Source: Pinus tabuliformis (taxonomy: Eukaryota; Streptophyta; Pinopsida; Pinales; Pinaceae). From it: DNA of 64,000 nt. Below the pieces are notes generated by a model that worked only from the letters and a program-made list of their open reading frames with translations, did not search any database and was not told the DNA's origin. The position numbers were made by a program, and so were the translations under genes. Shown piece by piece: positions 31,232 through 41,867 of this stretch. The stretch spans positions 954,283,705-954,347,704 of the forward strand of contig CM062817.1 in NCBI GenBank assembly GCA_031772625.1. Reading direction: 5' to 3'. Numbering within the stretch: position 1 is the stretch's first letter; each line of letters opens with the position of its first letter.

Positions 31232-32177
31232 ATGCCCCGAGGAAAGAAAATGGAAACACCTAGTAAGGAACCTGAAAGCTCTAGCATGACTCATGAAGAA
31301 GAGGAAGAAATGCTACATGATATATCAAAATTACAAGAACAAGTGCAACAAATGTCACGCTCACAAAAGCTAACAGAAGCTAAGATAAATGGCGTGGAAT
31401 CTAAGATAAATGGCATGGAAGCTAAGATGGATGATTTGAAGATAGATTTAAAGATAGATTTGAAGAGAGACATGGCAAATTTGAAGACAGATATGGCAGA
31501 TTTGAAGACAGATTTGACAAATTTTCTACAAGAAATTACTAATGGTGAAAAGGTTGTAAAGGAAACTCATGATGTGAAAAAAAGTAATGTTAATCATGAT
31601 TCCATAGACTCTAATGTTGGATCGAAGACCCACCATATTCCAAAAATCGATATGAGGAAGTTTGATGGCAAGGATCCCGCCACATGGATATTACAGATGG
31701 AGCAGTTCTTCGATCTCAATAATGTGCAAAACACACAAAAGGTACGTATGGCAACTGTATATTTGGAACCAAATCAGTTTGTATGGTATCAATGGCTTTG
31801 CTCTCGTAAAAATTTATCACTTGGGCAATTTTTACGGAAGAATTGATAGCACATTATGAAGATACAAAAAGCAACACTTTTTTTAGCCAATTGATAAGTC
31901 TCAAACAAAAGGGTTCAATAATGGAGCACATTGAGGAGTTCCAAAAATTGAACATAAGGGTAAAAGATATTCCAGAGGAGCATAGGATTGATGTGTTCAT
32001 AGGGTCTTTAAAGGATAATATCCAACATGATGTTCGCCTTTGGGAACCTGATTCATTAGAGAAGGCATTCAGGTTAGCAAGAAAAATGGAAAGCAAAATT
32101 ATGGCAACCAGGAAGCATACCACTCACAACTATAAAGATGGAAGTGTTGTTGCCCTAGTCTTCCACAACCTATAAGG
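31232..32177 (+). pseudogene. gag: C gag, two frameshifts
   Basis: The ORF from 31232 (MPRGKKMETPSKEPESSSMT) has an N-terminal coiled coil with repeated KINGVE/KINGME and DLKIDLK/DLKTDM units, then the gag domain HHIPKIDMRKFDGKDPATWI, ILQMEQFFDLNN and VWYQWL. At about 31829-31833 a run of five T shifts the frame. Coding resumes as EELIAHYEDTKSNTFFSQLI, LKQKGSIMEHIEEFQKLNIR and DSLEKAFRLARKMES, then shifts again near 32145 into the pol frame ([13 protein letters not shown]). Chromoviruses normally make gag-pol from one frame, so both shifts are taken as mutations. Confidence 0.85.
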
Positions 32178-35100
32178 TTGACACCACAACAATTGGAAGA
32201 AAAAAGAGCAAAAGGGCTTTGTTACAGTTGTGATAGCAAATACACTAAAGGTCATAAGTGTGCTGAGAAGAAATTATTCTACATAGATTGTGAAGAGGAA
32301 GAAGAAAAGGAGCAAGAAAGGTCAAAAGAAGAAGATATACTCCAGGAACAAAGCCTAGATGAAGAACAAATAAATCCGACCATATCTTGTAATGCATTGG
32401 CGGGAATTACCACTCCTCAAACCATCAAGATAGAAGGACAAATCAAGAAGAAAAAGGTAATAGTGTTGATTGATTCAGGAAGCACCCACAATTTTATTCA
32501 TTGTAGGGTAGCAAAAGAATTGAATTGCTTCCTATATCCAGCACCAGAGTGTCAAGTGATGATTGCAAATGGAGGAACAATAAATTGCTCTGGAAAGTGC
32601 CATAATATCAAGCTATCCATGGGAGAATATGTATTGACTAGCCCAATGCTTTCCATTCCAATGGGAGGTGCTGATGTTGTACTAGGAGTCCAATGGCTAC
32701 AATCCTTGGGTACAATAGCTTTTAATTTTCAAGAACTTTTCATCAAATTTTCTACGGAAGGAAAGGAAGTTGAATTAAGGGGTATTGCAGGGAAACCAGG
32801 AAAGATAATCAGCTCTAATGGTATGACAAAGCTTCTAAAAAAGGAGCAAAGAGGTGTAATTGCACAATTATGTTCGCTAGATGTTTCCACATTGGAATCA
32901 TCTATTTCTCCAGATCTCCAAAAAGTCCTGGACAATCATTCCAAGGTATTTGAGACTCCCAAAGGTCTCCCACCTATGCGTGATCATGATCATGCTATTC
33001 ATCTGATTCCAGGAAGTGTTCCTCCAAACATCAGGCCGTACAGATATCCCTATGTCCAAAAAAGTGAAATTGAACGTATGGTTGCAGAAATGCTAGAGGC
33101 TGGTATAATTCAACCGAGTCAAAGTTCTTTCTCTGCTCCAGTAGTATTGGTGCACAAGAAGGATGGATCATGGCGCATGTGTCCAGATTATAGGGAGCTC
33201 AACAAGCTCACTATTAAAGATAAGTTCCCCATTCCTGTCATTGATGAATTACTGGATGAATTGCATGGATCAATTTACTTCACCAAGTTGGATCTTCGTT
33301 CAGGATATCATCAAATCAGAATGAAGATTGAAGACATTCCAAAAACGGCATTTAGAACTCATGAGGGTCATTATGAATTTTTGGTCATGCCTTTTGGCCT
33401 TACCAATGCACCTTCAACATTTCAAGGTTTGATGAATTCAATTTTCAAACCATTCCTTAGAAAATTTGTGTTAGTATTTTTTGATGATATACTAATCTAC
33501 AGCAAGTCTTGGAAGGATCATGTTGAACATGTTGACAGGGTGCTACAACTATTGGAGGAGAAACAATTATATGCAAAAAGATCCAAATGTTTCTTTGGAG
33601 TCCAGGAGGTGGAATATTTGGGTCATATTGTATCTCATGAAGGAGTTAAGGTAGACCCTAGCAAAATTAAAGCCATTAAGGAATGGAAAATCCCCACATC
33701 CATAAAGCATCTGCGAGGATTTCTTGGGTTGACAGGGTATTATCGCAAGTTTGTTAAGAATTATGGGAGAATAGCAGCACCTCTAACAACATTATTGAAG
33801 AAAGATGCATTTTCATGGACTCCGGAAGCAACAAAGGCCTTTGAACATCTTAAAGAGGCAATGTGCCAAGCACCGGTCTTAGCTACACCGGACTTCACAA
33901 AAACCTTTATTGTGGAATGTGATGCTTCAGGAAATGGAATTGGTGCTGTTCTAATGCAAGATGAAAGACCCATTGCTTTTGAAAGTCGTCCAATCAAGGG
34001 AAAGTTTTTAAGCAAAGCTATTTATGAGAAGGAAATGTTGGCAATACTCCATGCACTTAAGAAATGGCGACCCTACCTAATGGGAAGACACTTCAAGGTA
34101 AAAACGGATCATGATAGCCTTAAATACTTTTTAGAACAAAGATTATCCTCTGAAGAGCAACAAAAGTGGGTCACAAAGATGTTGGGTTATGACTTTGAAA
34201 TCATCTACAAAAAAGGGAAGCAAAATGTGGTGGCAGATGCACTCTCAAGAAAGGATGAGGATGTGGAAGCATTGTTGTGCGCCATTTCTATTATCCAACC
34301 AGATTGGATAAACGAAGCAAGGGAGGAATGGAAGAATGACGAAGAAGTGTGGGCACTTATTCGAAAGCTACAACAAGATTCCAGTACGTCTGATACATTT
34401 AGCTGGAAAAATGATTCGTTATGGTACAAAGATCGCTTATACCTCTGTAAGAATTCCCAGCTAAAACAAAAGATTCTTATGGAATTGCACACTTCTCCCT
34501 TAGGAGGGCACTCAGGATTTTTAAAAACTTACCACAGGGTTAAGAAGGAATTTTTTTGGGATGGCCTTAAATCAGATATTCAAAAGTTTGTGGCGGAATG
34601 TTTGGTTTGCCAACAAAATAAAGTTGAAACAATTAAGACACCGGGTCTATTACAACCTTTATCCATTCCAAGCCAACGTTGGGAGGAGGTTTCAATGGAT
34701 TTTATCACAGGTTTACCCAAGTCTGAGGGAAAGAGTGTCATCATGGTGGTAGTTGACAGACTTACCAAGTATGCACACTTTTGTGCATTATCACATCCAT
34801 TTAAAGCCAGTACAGTTTCTACTGCATTTATGGAAACAATTCAAAAGCTACATGGAAACCCAAAGATTATTGTAAGTGACAGAGATCCCATTTTCACTGG
34901 AAATTTTTGGACAAAATTATTTTCTTGTCTTGGTACTCAGTTAGCTCATAGCTCATCTTATCATCCTCAATCTGATGGGAAAACTGAGATAGTAAACAAA
35001 TGTTTGGAAGGATATCTTCGTTGCTTTGTATCTGATAAACAGACACAATGGGTCAAATGGTTGCCTCTGGCTGAATGGTGGTATAACACTTCCTTCCATA

Positions 35101-35732
35101 CAACAACAAAAATGACCCCATTTATGGCACTTTATGGGTATCAACCACCATCCATCACATCATATTTAAGAGAAAATTCTAAGGTTCAGGCAGTGGAACA
35201 TCACATCGAACATCAACAACAAGTCCTCCAACTCTTAAAGGATAACCTCGTGTTGGCACAAAATAGAATGAAACAACAGGCAGATCAACATCGCAGTGAA
35301 AGAAGTTTTGATGTAGGTGATTGGGTATTCCTACGGCTACAACCATATAAGCAAATGTCCCTAAAGCAAGCTAAGAAGGATAATAAATTATCACCAAAGT
35401 ATTATGGTCCGTACAAGGTGTTGCAAAAGATTGGTACTATGGCATACAAATTGGAGCTTCCTGCAGCTTCTCGATTGCACCCAGTTTTCCATGTTTCATG
35501 TTTAAAGAAGGTTATAGGCGACAAGCTCCCAGTTCAAACAATATTGCCAGAACTTGACGAGGAAGGAAAAATTATATTGGAACCGGAAGCAGTCACAGAA
35601 ACAAGAACTCGACAGCTACGAAATCGATCAATTTCAGAGTATCTTATCAAGTGGAAGAACTTATCCGCTGAAGATTCCACATGGGAGGATGAGAATTTTA
35701 TGCAGAAGTATCCAGAACTACTCAAGCGTTGA
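32178..35732 (+). CDS. pol: C pol: protease, RT, RNase H, integrase, chromodomain
   Basis: An open frame of 1184 residues; the natural start is upstream in gag, so this ATG is only the first in frame. Order: zinc knuckle [14 protein letters not shown] (15-28); protease [12 protein letters not shown] (D99); RT with [34 protein letters not shown] and the catalytic [10 protein letters not shown] (about 434-443); RNase H starting [16 protein letters not shown] (about 580) with [10 protein letters not shown]; integrase with [12 protein letters not shown] and CLVCQQNK zinc-finger residues (about 773-815), catalytic [19 protein letters not shown] and [13 protein letters not shown] module [12 protein letters not shown]; and a C-terminal chromodomain [20 protein letters not shown]. 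All active-site residues I can see are intact. The chromodomain probably guides integration to marked chromatin. Confidence 0.95.
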   Translation: MTPQQLEEKRAKGLCYSCDSKYTKGHKCAEKKLFYIDCEEEEEKEQERSKEEDILQEQSLDEEQINPTISCNALAGITTPQTIKIEGQIKKKKVIVLIDSGSTHNFIHCRVAKELNCFLYPAPECQVMIANGGTINCSGKCHNIKLSMGEYVLTSPMLSIPMGGADVVLGVQWLQSLGTIAFNFQELFIKFSTEGKEVELRGIAGKPGKIISSNGMTKLLKKEQRGVIAQLCSLDVSTLESSISPDLQKVLDNHSKVFETPKGLPPMRDHDHAIHLIPGSVPPNIRPYRYPYVQKSEIERMVAEMLEAGIIQPSQSSFSAPVVLVHKKDGSWRMCPDYRELNKLTIKDKFPIPVIDELLDELHGSIYFTKLDLRSGYHQIRMKIEDIPKTAFRTHEGHYEFLVMPFGLTNAPSTFQGLMNSIFKPFLRKFVLVFFDDILIYSKSWKDHVEHVDRVLQLLEEKQLYAKRSKCFFGVQEVEYLGHIVSHEGVKVDPSKIKAIKEWKIPTSIKHLRGFLGLTGYYRKFVKNYGRIAAPLTTLLKKDAFSWTPEATKAFEHLKEAMCQAPVLATPDFTKTFIVECDASGNGIGAVLMQDERPIAFESRPIKGKFLSKAIYEKEMLAILHALKKWRPYLMGRHFKVKTDHDSLKYFLEQRLSSEEQQKWVTKMLGYDFEIIYKKGKQNVVADALSRKDEDVEALLCAISIIQPDWINEAREEWKNDEEVWALIRKLQQDSSTSDTFSWKNDSLWYKDRLYLCKNSQLKQKILMELHTSPLGGHSGFLKTYHRVKKEFFWDGLKSDIQKFVAECLVCQQNKVETIKTPGLLQPLSIPSQRWEEVSMDFITGLPKSEGKSVIMVVVDRLTKYAHFCALSHPFKASTVSTAFMETIQKLHGNPKIIVSDRDPIFTGNFWTKLFSCLGTQLAHSSSYHPQSDGKTEIVNKCLEGYLRCFVSDKQTQWVKWLPLAEWWYNTSFHTTTKMTPFMALYGYQPPSITSYLRENSKVQAVEHHIEHQQQVLQLLKDNLVLAQNRMKQQADQHRSERSFDVGDWVFLRLQPYKQMSLKQAKKDNKLSPKYYGPYKVLQKIGTMAYKLELPAASRLHPVFHVSCLKKVIGDKLPVQTILPELDEEGKIILEPEAVTETRTRQLRNRSISEYLIKWKNLSAEDSTWEDENFMQKYPELLKR

Positions 35733-35750
35733 GGACAACACTTTTTTGAA

Positions 35751-35761
35751 GGAGAGGGGCA
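35751..35761 (+). other. C polypurine tract
   Basis: GGAGAGGGGCA directly precedes the 3' LTR and 19 bases follow the pol stop. It primes plus-strand synthesis. Confidence 0.85.
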
Positions 35762-36094
35762 TGTTGGGTCCCTATAATACTAGTGATTACCCCATTACTA
35801 TTGTAGTTATACCCCTTATTTATATTGTTGTGCCCCTATTACCCCCATATTGTTATTTCTGTGCCCCATAGAATCCCTCTATTGTTATTTTTGTGGCTTT
35901 ATATTATTATTGTTAGGTCGGCTGGATTATATTGTGACTCCTTATACTCCTATATATAGAAAGGAGGTTTTGTCATTTGTATCATCCAAGAATTGTTCAT
36001 TTATGTAATGTAAAGGAGGTTGCCCCCTCGAAGAGGCTGAATTCTAAGGTGTCGATCTATCTTTCCTATCTTTTCTTGAGCTGGTTTCATAACA
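35762..36094 (+). repeat. C 3' LTR
   Basis: 333 bp, equal in length to the 5' LTR with about 10 substitutions. Followed by actga, the second TSD copy. Confidence 0.95.
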
Positions 36095-36099
36095 ACTGA

Positions 36100-37275
36100 C
36101 TTGTTCTCCAGTCTCAGAACCATATCCCAAACAATATTATGAACTATGGAGTCATACTCCTCCACCATAGCATCAACCCAAATCGGCTGCTACATAGCTT
36201 CCTCAAAGGAAGATGGCTTGGTCTCAACACATTCCCCAAAAAGGGCCATGTATCCAGTGTACCTCTCAGGTGACCTCCTCTGTTTGTGCTGAGAAGATGG
36301 TGCTCCCACATTCTCTCTCGCATCCTCCAACAATCTGTCAACTTCTCTTGTGTGCTTCCGTCCATCTCTGGAAGACTCTGCTTGAGTGGATGTCTCCACT
36401 CTTGGAACTTCTGCATGTGGCTGCTCCGCATCAATCTGAGGCTCCTCCTCCTTAGGAACCAACAGTTCCTCCACAACATGTAGTTGGAGCTCCCTCTCAA
36501 GGGAAACTCGCATGGCCTTCTACTCATCAAACTTGAGATCTCTGTGAACCACTGTCCTCTGACTGGTAGGCAAGTACACCCGATAGTTGTGAGGTGTATT
36601 AATGTACCCCACATATATCCCCAACTTTGCTGTCAGCTCAAGCTTCTTCCATGCATCCTTTGTCACATGGCAATATACTAATGAGCCAAAGGTCCTGAAG
36701 TGAGACACATTTGGTCTCTTACTGGAGAAAGCTTCCTCTGGTGTCTTTATCCCAAGTATGCAATGCAGGCTTCTATTCTGCAAATAGACCGCTGTGTTGC
36801 ATGCCTCAGCCCATAAGTGAAGTGGTAGGCCTTGGTCATGCAACATTGCTTGTGTTGCCCCTATAATAGTTCTATTATTCCTCTCGGCCACCCCATTCTA
36901 TTGTGGGTTATGAGGTGCCACCAACTCTCATTTAATTCCTTCCACTGCACAGAAGTCCTTAAACTCTTGAGAGACATATTCTCCACCATTGTCACTTCTC
37001 AAGGCCTTGATCTTCTTCCCTGACTCTTTCTCGACCAAATCTTTGAACTCACAAAACTTTGCGAAGGTTTGGTCCTTCTTCTGCATGAAATAAATCCAGC
37101 ATTTACGAGAATAGTCATCAATGAAAATCACAAAATACCTTTGCTTCACTGTGGATGCCATTGAGAATGGTCCACACACATCAGTATGAACTCGCTCTAA
37201 GATAGCCTCTGCTTGACTGTCTTGATCATGAAAGGAATACTTGGTGTACTTTCCCAAGGTACAACCTTTGCATGT
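36100..37275 (-). pseudogene. pol: B integrase and RT N terminus
   Basis: On the minus strand from 37257: TLGKYTKYSFHDQDSQAEAI, VHTDVCGPFSMASTVKQRYF (first Asp), FIDDYSRKCWIYFMQKKDQT, LRSDNGGEYVSQEFKDFC (second Asp), NPQ, a stop, NGVAERNNRTIIGATQAM (Glu), ILGIKTPEEAFSSKRPNVSH, then the acidic linker with VETSTQAESSRDGRKHTREV and the RT start WVDAMVEEYDSIVHNIVWDM. The triad survives. A few stops are present. The frame passes into C at 36099. Confidence 0.88.
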
Positions 37276-37809
37276 TCTTTATTAGAAGTCTTAAATCCAG
37301 AATCATTTCCCTATGCGGAGGGGATACATGGAGTGAAATCATTTTACTCGAAAAATTGAGGGTGAAGATAGCAATAAGAGCTGCAGACCTTCAATTTCTT
37401 TCCTCATAACTATTTATATCTCCCTATCAAGCTCTTCTTCTATCAACACTCAATAGTTGTCCTGATGATGGATCCCTGTTGGGATTTGAAACATTGACAG
37501 AAATAATGGTTTTTACTGTGGGTTCTCCGGTTTCTAATAAAGAAGATATTAACCACAGAAGTCTTAAATCCAGAATCATTTCCCTATGCGGAGGGGATAC
37601 ATGGAGTGAAATCATTTTACTCGAAAAATTTAGGGTGAAGATAGCAAGAAGAGCTGCAGCTATCAAGCTCTTCTTCTATCAACACTCAATAGTTGTCCTG
37701 ATGATGGATCCCTGTTGGGATTTGAAATGTCGACAGAAATAATGGTTTTCACTGTGGGTTCTCCGGTTTCTAATAAAGAAGATATTAACCACAGAAGTCT
37801 TAAATCCGG
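37276..37809 (-). mobile_element. S: short retroposed insertion with a tandem-duplicated unit
   Basis: Flanked by a perfect 13 bp duplication (aacctttgcatgt, 37263-37275 and 37810-37822), a length typical of target-primed (LINE/SINE) insertion rather than LTR integration. The insert is a near-perfect direct repeat: gaagtcttaaatcc starts at 37285, 37558 and 37794, giving units of 273 and 236 bp, the longer holding about 38 extra bases. On the minus strand it ends in ctaataaaga, an A-rich tail. No Pol III box pair was recognised. Removing it joins CKG and TLGKYTKY in the B integrase. Confidence 0.7.
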
Positions 37810-37822
37810 AACCTTTGCATGT

Positions 37823-38103
37823 GTCAAATTTCTCAATTTTACCTTTGGGAAGTCCTCTAGATATCTGTTGCATTATCTTCAAAGCCCCATGATGAAAATG
37901 GCCCAACTGCCTGTGCCAAAACTTGCCAATGTCTTGGCTTTGCACTAATTCTGCTTTCGTACTCAATGCTGCACAATCATCTACCTATAGTTTATAGAGA
38001 TTCTTCACCTGAGTCCCTATCCTCTTGGTCTGACCCGCGACTATGTTTCCTAGGAATGCCTTTCCTTTACTGAAGACAACATCGTAGCCTTTGTCCTCCA
38101 ACA
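37823..38103 (-). pseudogene. pol: B protease-integrase linker and integrase zinc finger
   Basis: The minus strand reads MSTKAELVQSQDIGKFWHRQ, LGHFHHGALKIMQQISRG and FDTCKG, the HHCC region preceding the integrase core, cut by S. Upstream, 37967-38103 is frameshifted relative to A but still similar to the A linker. Confidence 0.8.
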
Positions 38104-39204
38104 TCATGACCGATACAAAGTTCTTCTCAGTCTAGGAACATACATCACATCTGTCAAGGTGATAAGAGCTCCATGCTCCCTCTGAAAAGCAACCGTGCCC
38201 ACTCCTAAAACACTATACCTTCCGTTGTCACCCATCTCTATGCGCATCTTGAGGTCTTTCTCCTCCAAGGCACTGAATAAAATTTTATCACCAGTCATGT
38301 GGAATGAGGCTCCACTGTCAAGATACCAGACACAACCCATCATTGATGACACCATGCATGCAATGAGGGTAAAGTCCATTTCGAACTGAGAGGCTAATGC
38401 CTCACCTTCCAATCCTTCCAAGGATCCCTTCTTGGACTTCTTCGATGGGAAATTAGTCACATAATGCCCCATCTCGTGACAATTAAAGCATCTCACTTTA
38501 GACTTGTCAACCTTCTTCCCTCCATGAGAAGAATTCGATTTGGAATGGGAAGCCTTCCCCTTCTCTTTCCTTGCCTTACTTGCTAAGGCCAGATTTTCTT
38601 CATCATCATTCTTGGATGAAGAACCATCTCGTGTGCTCCTCCTGATCTCCTCTTGCATAAGATCTGACCACAATTGTTCCCAACCTGGTAGTTTCTCCCT
38701 TCCATTCATAGAGTCCTGGTAGTTATTCCAACTCTTTGGAAGGCCAAGGAGAGCGAGGCTCACCATATCATCATCGATAGTGGCTATTCCCACACTGCCA
38801 AGCTCATCTATGCAGGTGGTGAGCTTGTTCAGATATGTGGAAATAGTATCACCCTTCTCCATTTTGATTCGCAAAGCTTATCCTTGAGCGTCAATTTCCT
38901 CTGGTCACTACTGTTCTGGTAGGTCCTTCAATATCTTCCACATTGAAAATGGAGTATCCTTCCCATGGAGACTCGAGACAATATGGTCTCAAACTCCCTC
39001 AAGGATGATCTGTCTCGCCTTCGCCACACACTTCTTCCACTCAACCAACTCTTATGCATTAGTTGAAGCTAGCTTTGGGATTTCTTGATTAATGAATTTC
39101 TTCAAGCCACTGTTTTCTAATATAGCCTCCATTCTATCTTTCCACTCTATGTAATTCGTGCTACCTTCCAAGGCATACTCGAGTCTCAAGCCATACAATG
39201 CCAT
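38104..39204 (-). pseudogene. gag: B gag and protease
   Basis: The start on the minus strand is ATG at 39204 (MALYGLRLEYALEG). Stops and a frameshift lie between 39050 and 38880; then a 256-codon open stretch (38874-38104) holds IKMEKGDTISTYLNKLTTC, LALLGLPKSWNNYQDSMNG, the knuckle CFNCHEMGHYVTNF (last Cys lost, as in A) and the protease WYLDSGASFHMTGDK. The last Cys is Phe in both A and B, so this change may predate both insertions. Confidence 0.87.
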
Positions 39205-39293
39205 TGGCCAACCTTGAAGTATGATATGAATTCGATTTGCACCTGCAACCCTGAACTTCAAACTTCGAATTCTCTTCTCAGTATACTGTTCAC

Positions 39294-39341
39294 AACTTCG
39301 TTACCATGTAGAAAATTTCTACAAATCGAGATCCTATACCA
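39294..39341 (-). other. B primer-binding site in two tandem copies
   Basis: On the minus strand TGGTATAGGATC starts at 39341 directly after the LTR, and TGGTAACGAAGT starts at 39306, again 35 bp apart and again preceded by ttctaca. Both have decayed from TGGTATCAGAGC. Confidence 0.75.
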
Positions 39342-40266
39342 TGTAGAAAATTTGATGTAGGTTTCCCCAATAATGAAATATAAATCAAAATAGAATACTA
39401 TAACCTACTTCTATTATCGATTTGTGGAAGCTTAAAGATTGAGTTGAAAAATATAACCATAAGAAGAAGAATCAATCGCGCAATACACATTAAAATACTT
39501 TGGGGAAATCCTCAGCTAAAAACCCCACTATCTGTATTATCATACAAGGTGGAAATACATAGGAATTATACAAAGCCTTAGCTCTCACAGCTAGCCAGCT
39601 CTTAGTACAATCCTCATAGATTCTCACAGGCAATCCTGGCTTCTCTCTAGCTTTCCTCTTTGCCCTCCAAGCTCCTATTTCCTTTCGCTATTCCTCTGGG
39701 ATGATTCACCTTCAACCAAGTGGAAAACTCATCTACCAAGTGGATGATCACCTAATCTCACACACTATCAGAACTGCGCAATCCCCAAGGAATGATCCCT
39801 TGACTGTATGCATGAGTTTTCTTTATAAGAAAACACATGCAACTGATAGTACACTGTCCTTGACTTTAATCTCAACTGGGTCTTTCTTAGAATAGACATG
39901 CATGAGTTTCTGATGAGGGAATCTTCAGTTAACTAGAGTACACTAATTGAGTGCATGCAAGCATCAACTGACTGTTAACTCTCTATTAGTTCCTCAAACA
40001 GTTTGGAACTAATTTAACTAGACTTAACTCAGTAAACTGAGCTAACTAATTACAACTCAAATATAACTCAATCTTATCTCCTTAATTTAAGGTATAACTC
40101 TTGCATGACTTCAGAAATACTTCTAACTTGAATTTCTCCAACTAATTAATTCAAAATGAATTAATCAATTATTTCCAAGTAGCTGTTAAGACTAAATTCA
40201 ATTTTAATTCACAATTTAATTCAAGGACAAATTAAATTGGAATATTCTTGTTGCCACATTTCAATA
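39342..40266 (-). repeat. B 5' LTR
   Basis: 925 bp, the same as the 3' LTR at 20767-21691. Its outer end reads caata instead of caaca, one transition in the terminal CA dinucleotide. Confidence 0.92.
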
Positions 40267-40719
40267 GGAGTCCATTAGATCTCAAGAGCACATCAGGAAG
40301 GATTTTCAACCTTTGGCTAGTGGCAGTTTCTTGGTAAAATAGGAAACAAAGGTCGGTTGAACTCATCTTGGCAGGCAAAATAAATGGCTGCAAGTCAGGC
40401 AACATGTGAGGCTATCTAGATGTGGAAAATCTTAGTTGGTTTGTTTGATCAGAGGATGGATCCAATTGTGATCTATTGTTATAATTAGAGTTGTATCAAA
40501 CTATCTGAGAATCCAGTATTTCATGATAGGACCAAGCACATCAACATTCGGTATCATCATCTCAGAGACTGTGTAGCGAGGAGGATCATGTTGTTGCAGT
40601 ATATTTCGATAGAGGAGTAAGATGCTGACATTTTGACAAAGGCATTGTCAAAGTGTAAATTCAAGTTCCATAGAGACAGGATCGAGGTGGAAGATAATCC
40701 CTTTCTTGTTGAGAGGGAG
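40267..40719 (+). pseudogene. pol: A RNase H, 3' part, and purine tract
   Basis: Continuation of A after B: PLDLKSTSGRIFNLWLAVVSW, then after frame changes MAASQATCEAI, FDQRMDPIVIYC, CIKLSENPVFHDRTKHINIR, RRIMLLQYISIEE and NPFLVEREC before the stop. Stops are frequent. gagagggag at 40711-40719 is the polypurine tract. This is the normal Copia C terminus. Confidence 0.88.
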
Positions 40720-41612
40720 TGTTGAAATATGGCAATAAGAATATTTCAATTTAATTTGTTCTTGAATTAAATTTTGAATTAAAATTGAATTTAGTCTTAA
40801 CAGCTACTTGGAAATAATTAATTGATTTATTTTAAATTAATTAGTTTGAGAAATTCAAGCTAGAAGTCTTTCTGAAGTCATGAAAGAGTTATCCCTTAAA
40901 TTAAGGAGATAAGATTGAGTTATATTTGAGTTGTAATTAGTTAACTCAGTTTATTGAGTTAAGTCCAGTTAAATTAGTTCCAAACTATTTGAGGAACTAA
41001 TAGTGAGTTAACAGTCAGTTGATGCATGCATGCACTCAACTAGTGCTACTCCAGTTAATTGAAGATTCCCTCATTAGAAACTCATGCATGTCTATTCTAA
41101 GAAAGACCCAGTTGAGATTAAAGTCAAGGACAATGTATTATCAGTTGCATGTGTTTTCTCATGGAGAAAACTCATGCATGTAGTCAAGGATTTAATCCTT
41201 GAGGATTGTGGAGTTTTGGAGGAGATCATCCACTTGGTAACAGGAGAATCATCCACAAGGAACAACACAAGGAAATATGAGCTTGGAGGGCAGAGAGGAA
41301 GGTAGGAGAGAAGCCAAGATTTCTTGTGAGCATCTATGAGGATTTTACTGAGAGCTGGCTAGCTGTGAGAGCTAAGGCTTTGTATAATTCCTATGTATTT
41401 CCACTTGTATGATAATACAATAGTGTGGGGTTTTTTAGCTGTGGCTTTCCCCAAAATATTTTCATGTGTATTGTGCGATTGATTCTTATTCTTCTGGTTA
41501 TATTGTTCAACTCGATCTTTAAGGTTCCGCAAATTGATAGTAGAAGTAGGTTATAGTATTTTGCTTTGATTTATATTGCATTATGGGGTTAACCTACATC
41601 AGATTTTCTACA
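40720..41612 (+). repeat. A 3' LTR
   Basis: Begins TGTTGAAATATGGC and ends GATTTTCTACA. It lies in inverted orientation to the B 5' LTR only 453 bp away. Confidence 0.93.
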
Positions 41613-41867
41613 ATACCCATATTGTTATTATTGTGACCCATAGAAGCCCACTATTGCTATTGTTGTGCCCTTACATTATTATTGTTATGTCGGCTCTGGT
41701 TATATTATGACCCCTTATACTCCTATATATAGAAAGGAGGTCTTGTCATTTGTGTCATCCAAGATTCGTTCATTTATGTAATGTAAAGGAGGTTGCCCCC
41801 TCGAAGAGGCTAAATTCTAAGGCGTTTATCTCTCTTTTCTATCTTTTTGTGAGCTGGTTTCTTAACA
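41613..41867 (+). repeat. Solo LTR of family C, right fragment
   Basis: Continues the C LTR homology (tatatatagaaaggagg, cccctcgaagaggct) and ends TTTCTTAACA. Followed by tagtt, the perfect TSD. Confidence 0.88.

Larger units (their letters stand above)
21884..36094 (+). mobile_element. C: chromovirus (Ty3/Gypsy with chromodomain)
   Basis: LTRs of 333 bp at 21884-22216 and 35762-36094 differ at about 10 positions (3%). The TSD actga is perfect. A tRNA-iMet primer site and a purine tract are present, with gag and a full pol with C-terminal chromodomain between them. G is inserted in the leader. The short LTRs, CX2CX7HXC knuckle and chromodomain place it among plant chromoviruses, possibly near Reina or Galadriel. 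It is the least decayed autonomous-type element here; gag is frameshifted. Confidence 0.95.
20767..40266 (-). mobile_element. B: Ty1/Copia retrotransposon inserted antisense in A
   Basis: Minus-strand element with LTRs of equal length (925 bp) at 39342-40266 (5') and 20767-21691 (3'). They differ at about 77 positions by eye (8.3%). It is the same family as A. Internal order on the minus strand is gag, protease, integrase and the start of RT, then an internal deletion to the RNase H end. C is inserted at 21884-36094 and S at 37276-37809. Excising B with one TSD copy restores the RNase H frame of A, which proves the nesting. Confidence 0.93.
14052..41612 (+). mobile_element. A: Ty1/Copia retrotransposon (outer)
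   Basis: Direct LTRs at 14052-14952 and 40720-41612 differ at about 57 of ~895 compared positions by eye (6.4%). The 5 bp flanks gtacc (14047-14051) and atacc (41613-41617) differ by one transition. Internal order is gag, protease, integrase, RT, RNase H, the Copia order. Insertions X and B split it. All frames carry stops and the RT box is YVDV. B belongs to the same family but lies in the opposite orientation. Confidence 0.93.

Noticed and set aside
31829-31833. Programmed frameshift at the T run in C gag
   Set aside because: A second, separate frameshift follows about 315 bp later, and chromoviruses usually use one frame, so mutation is more likely.
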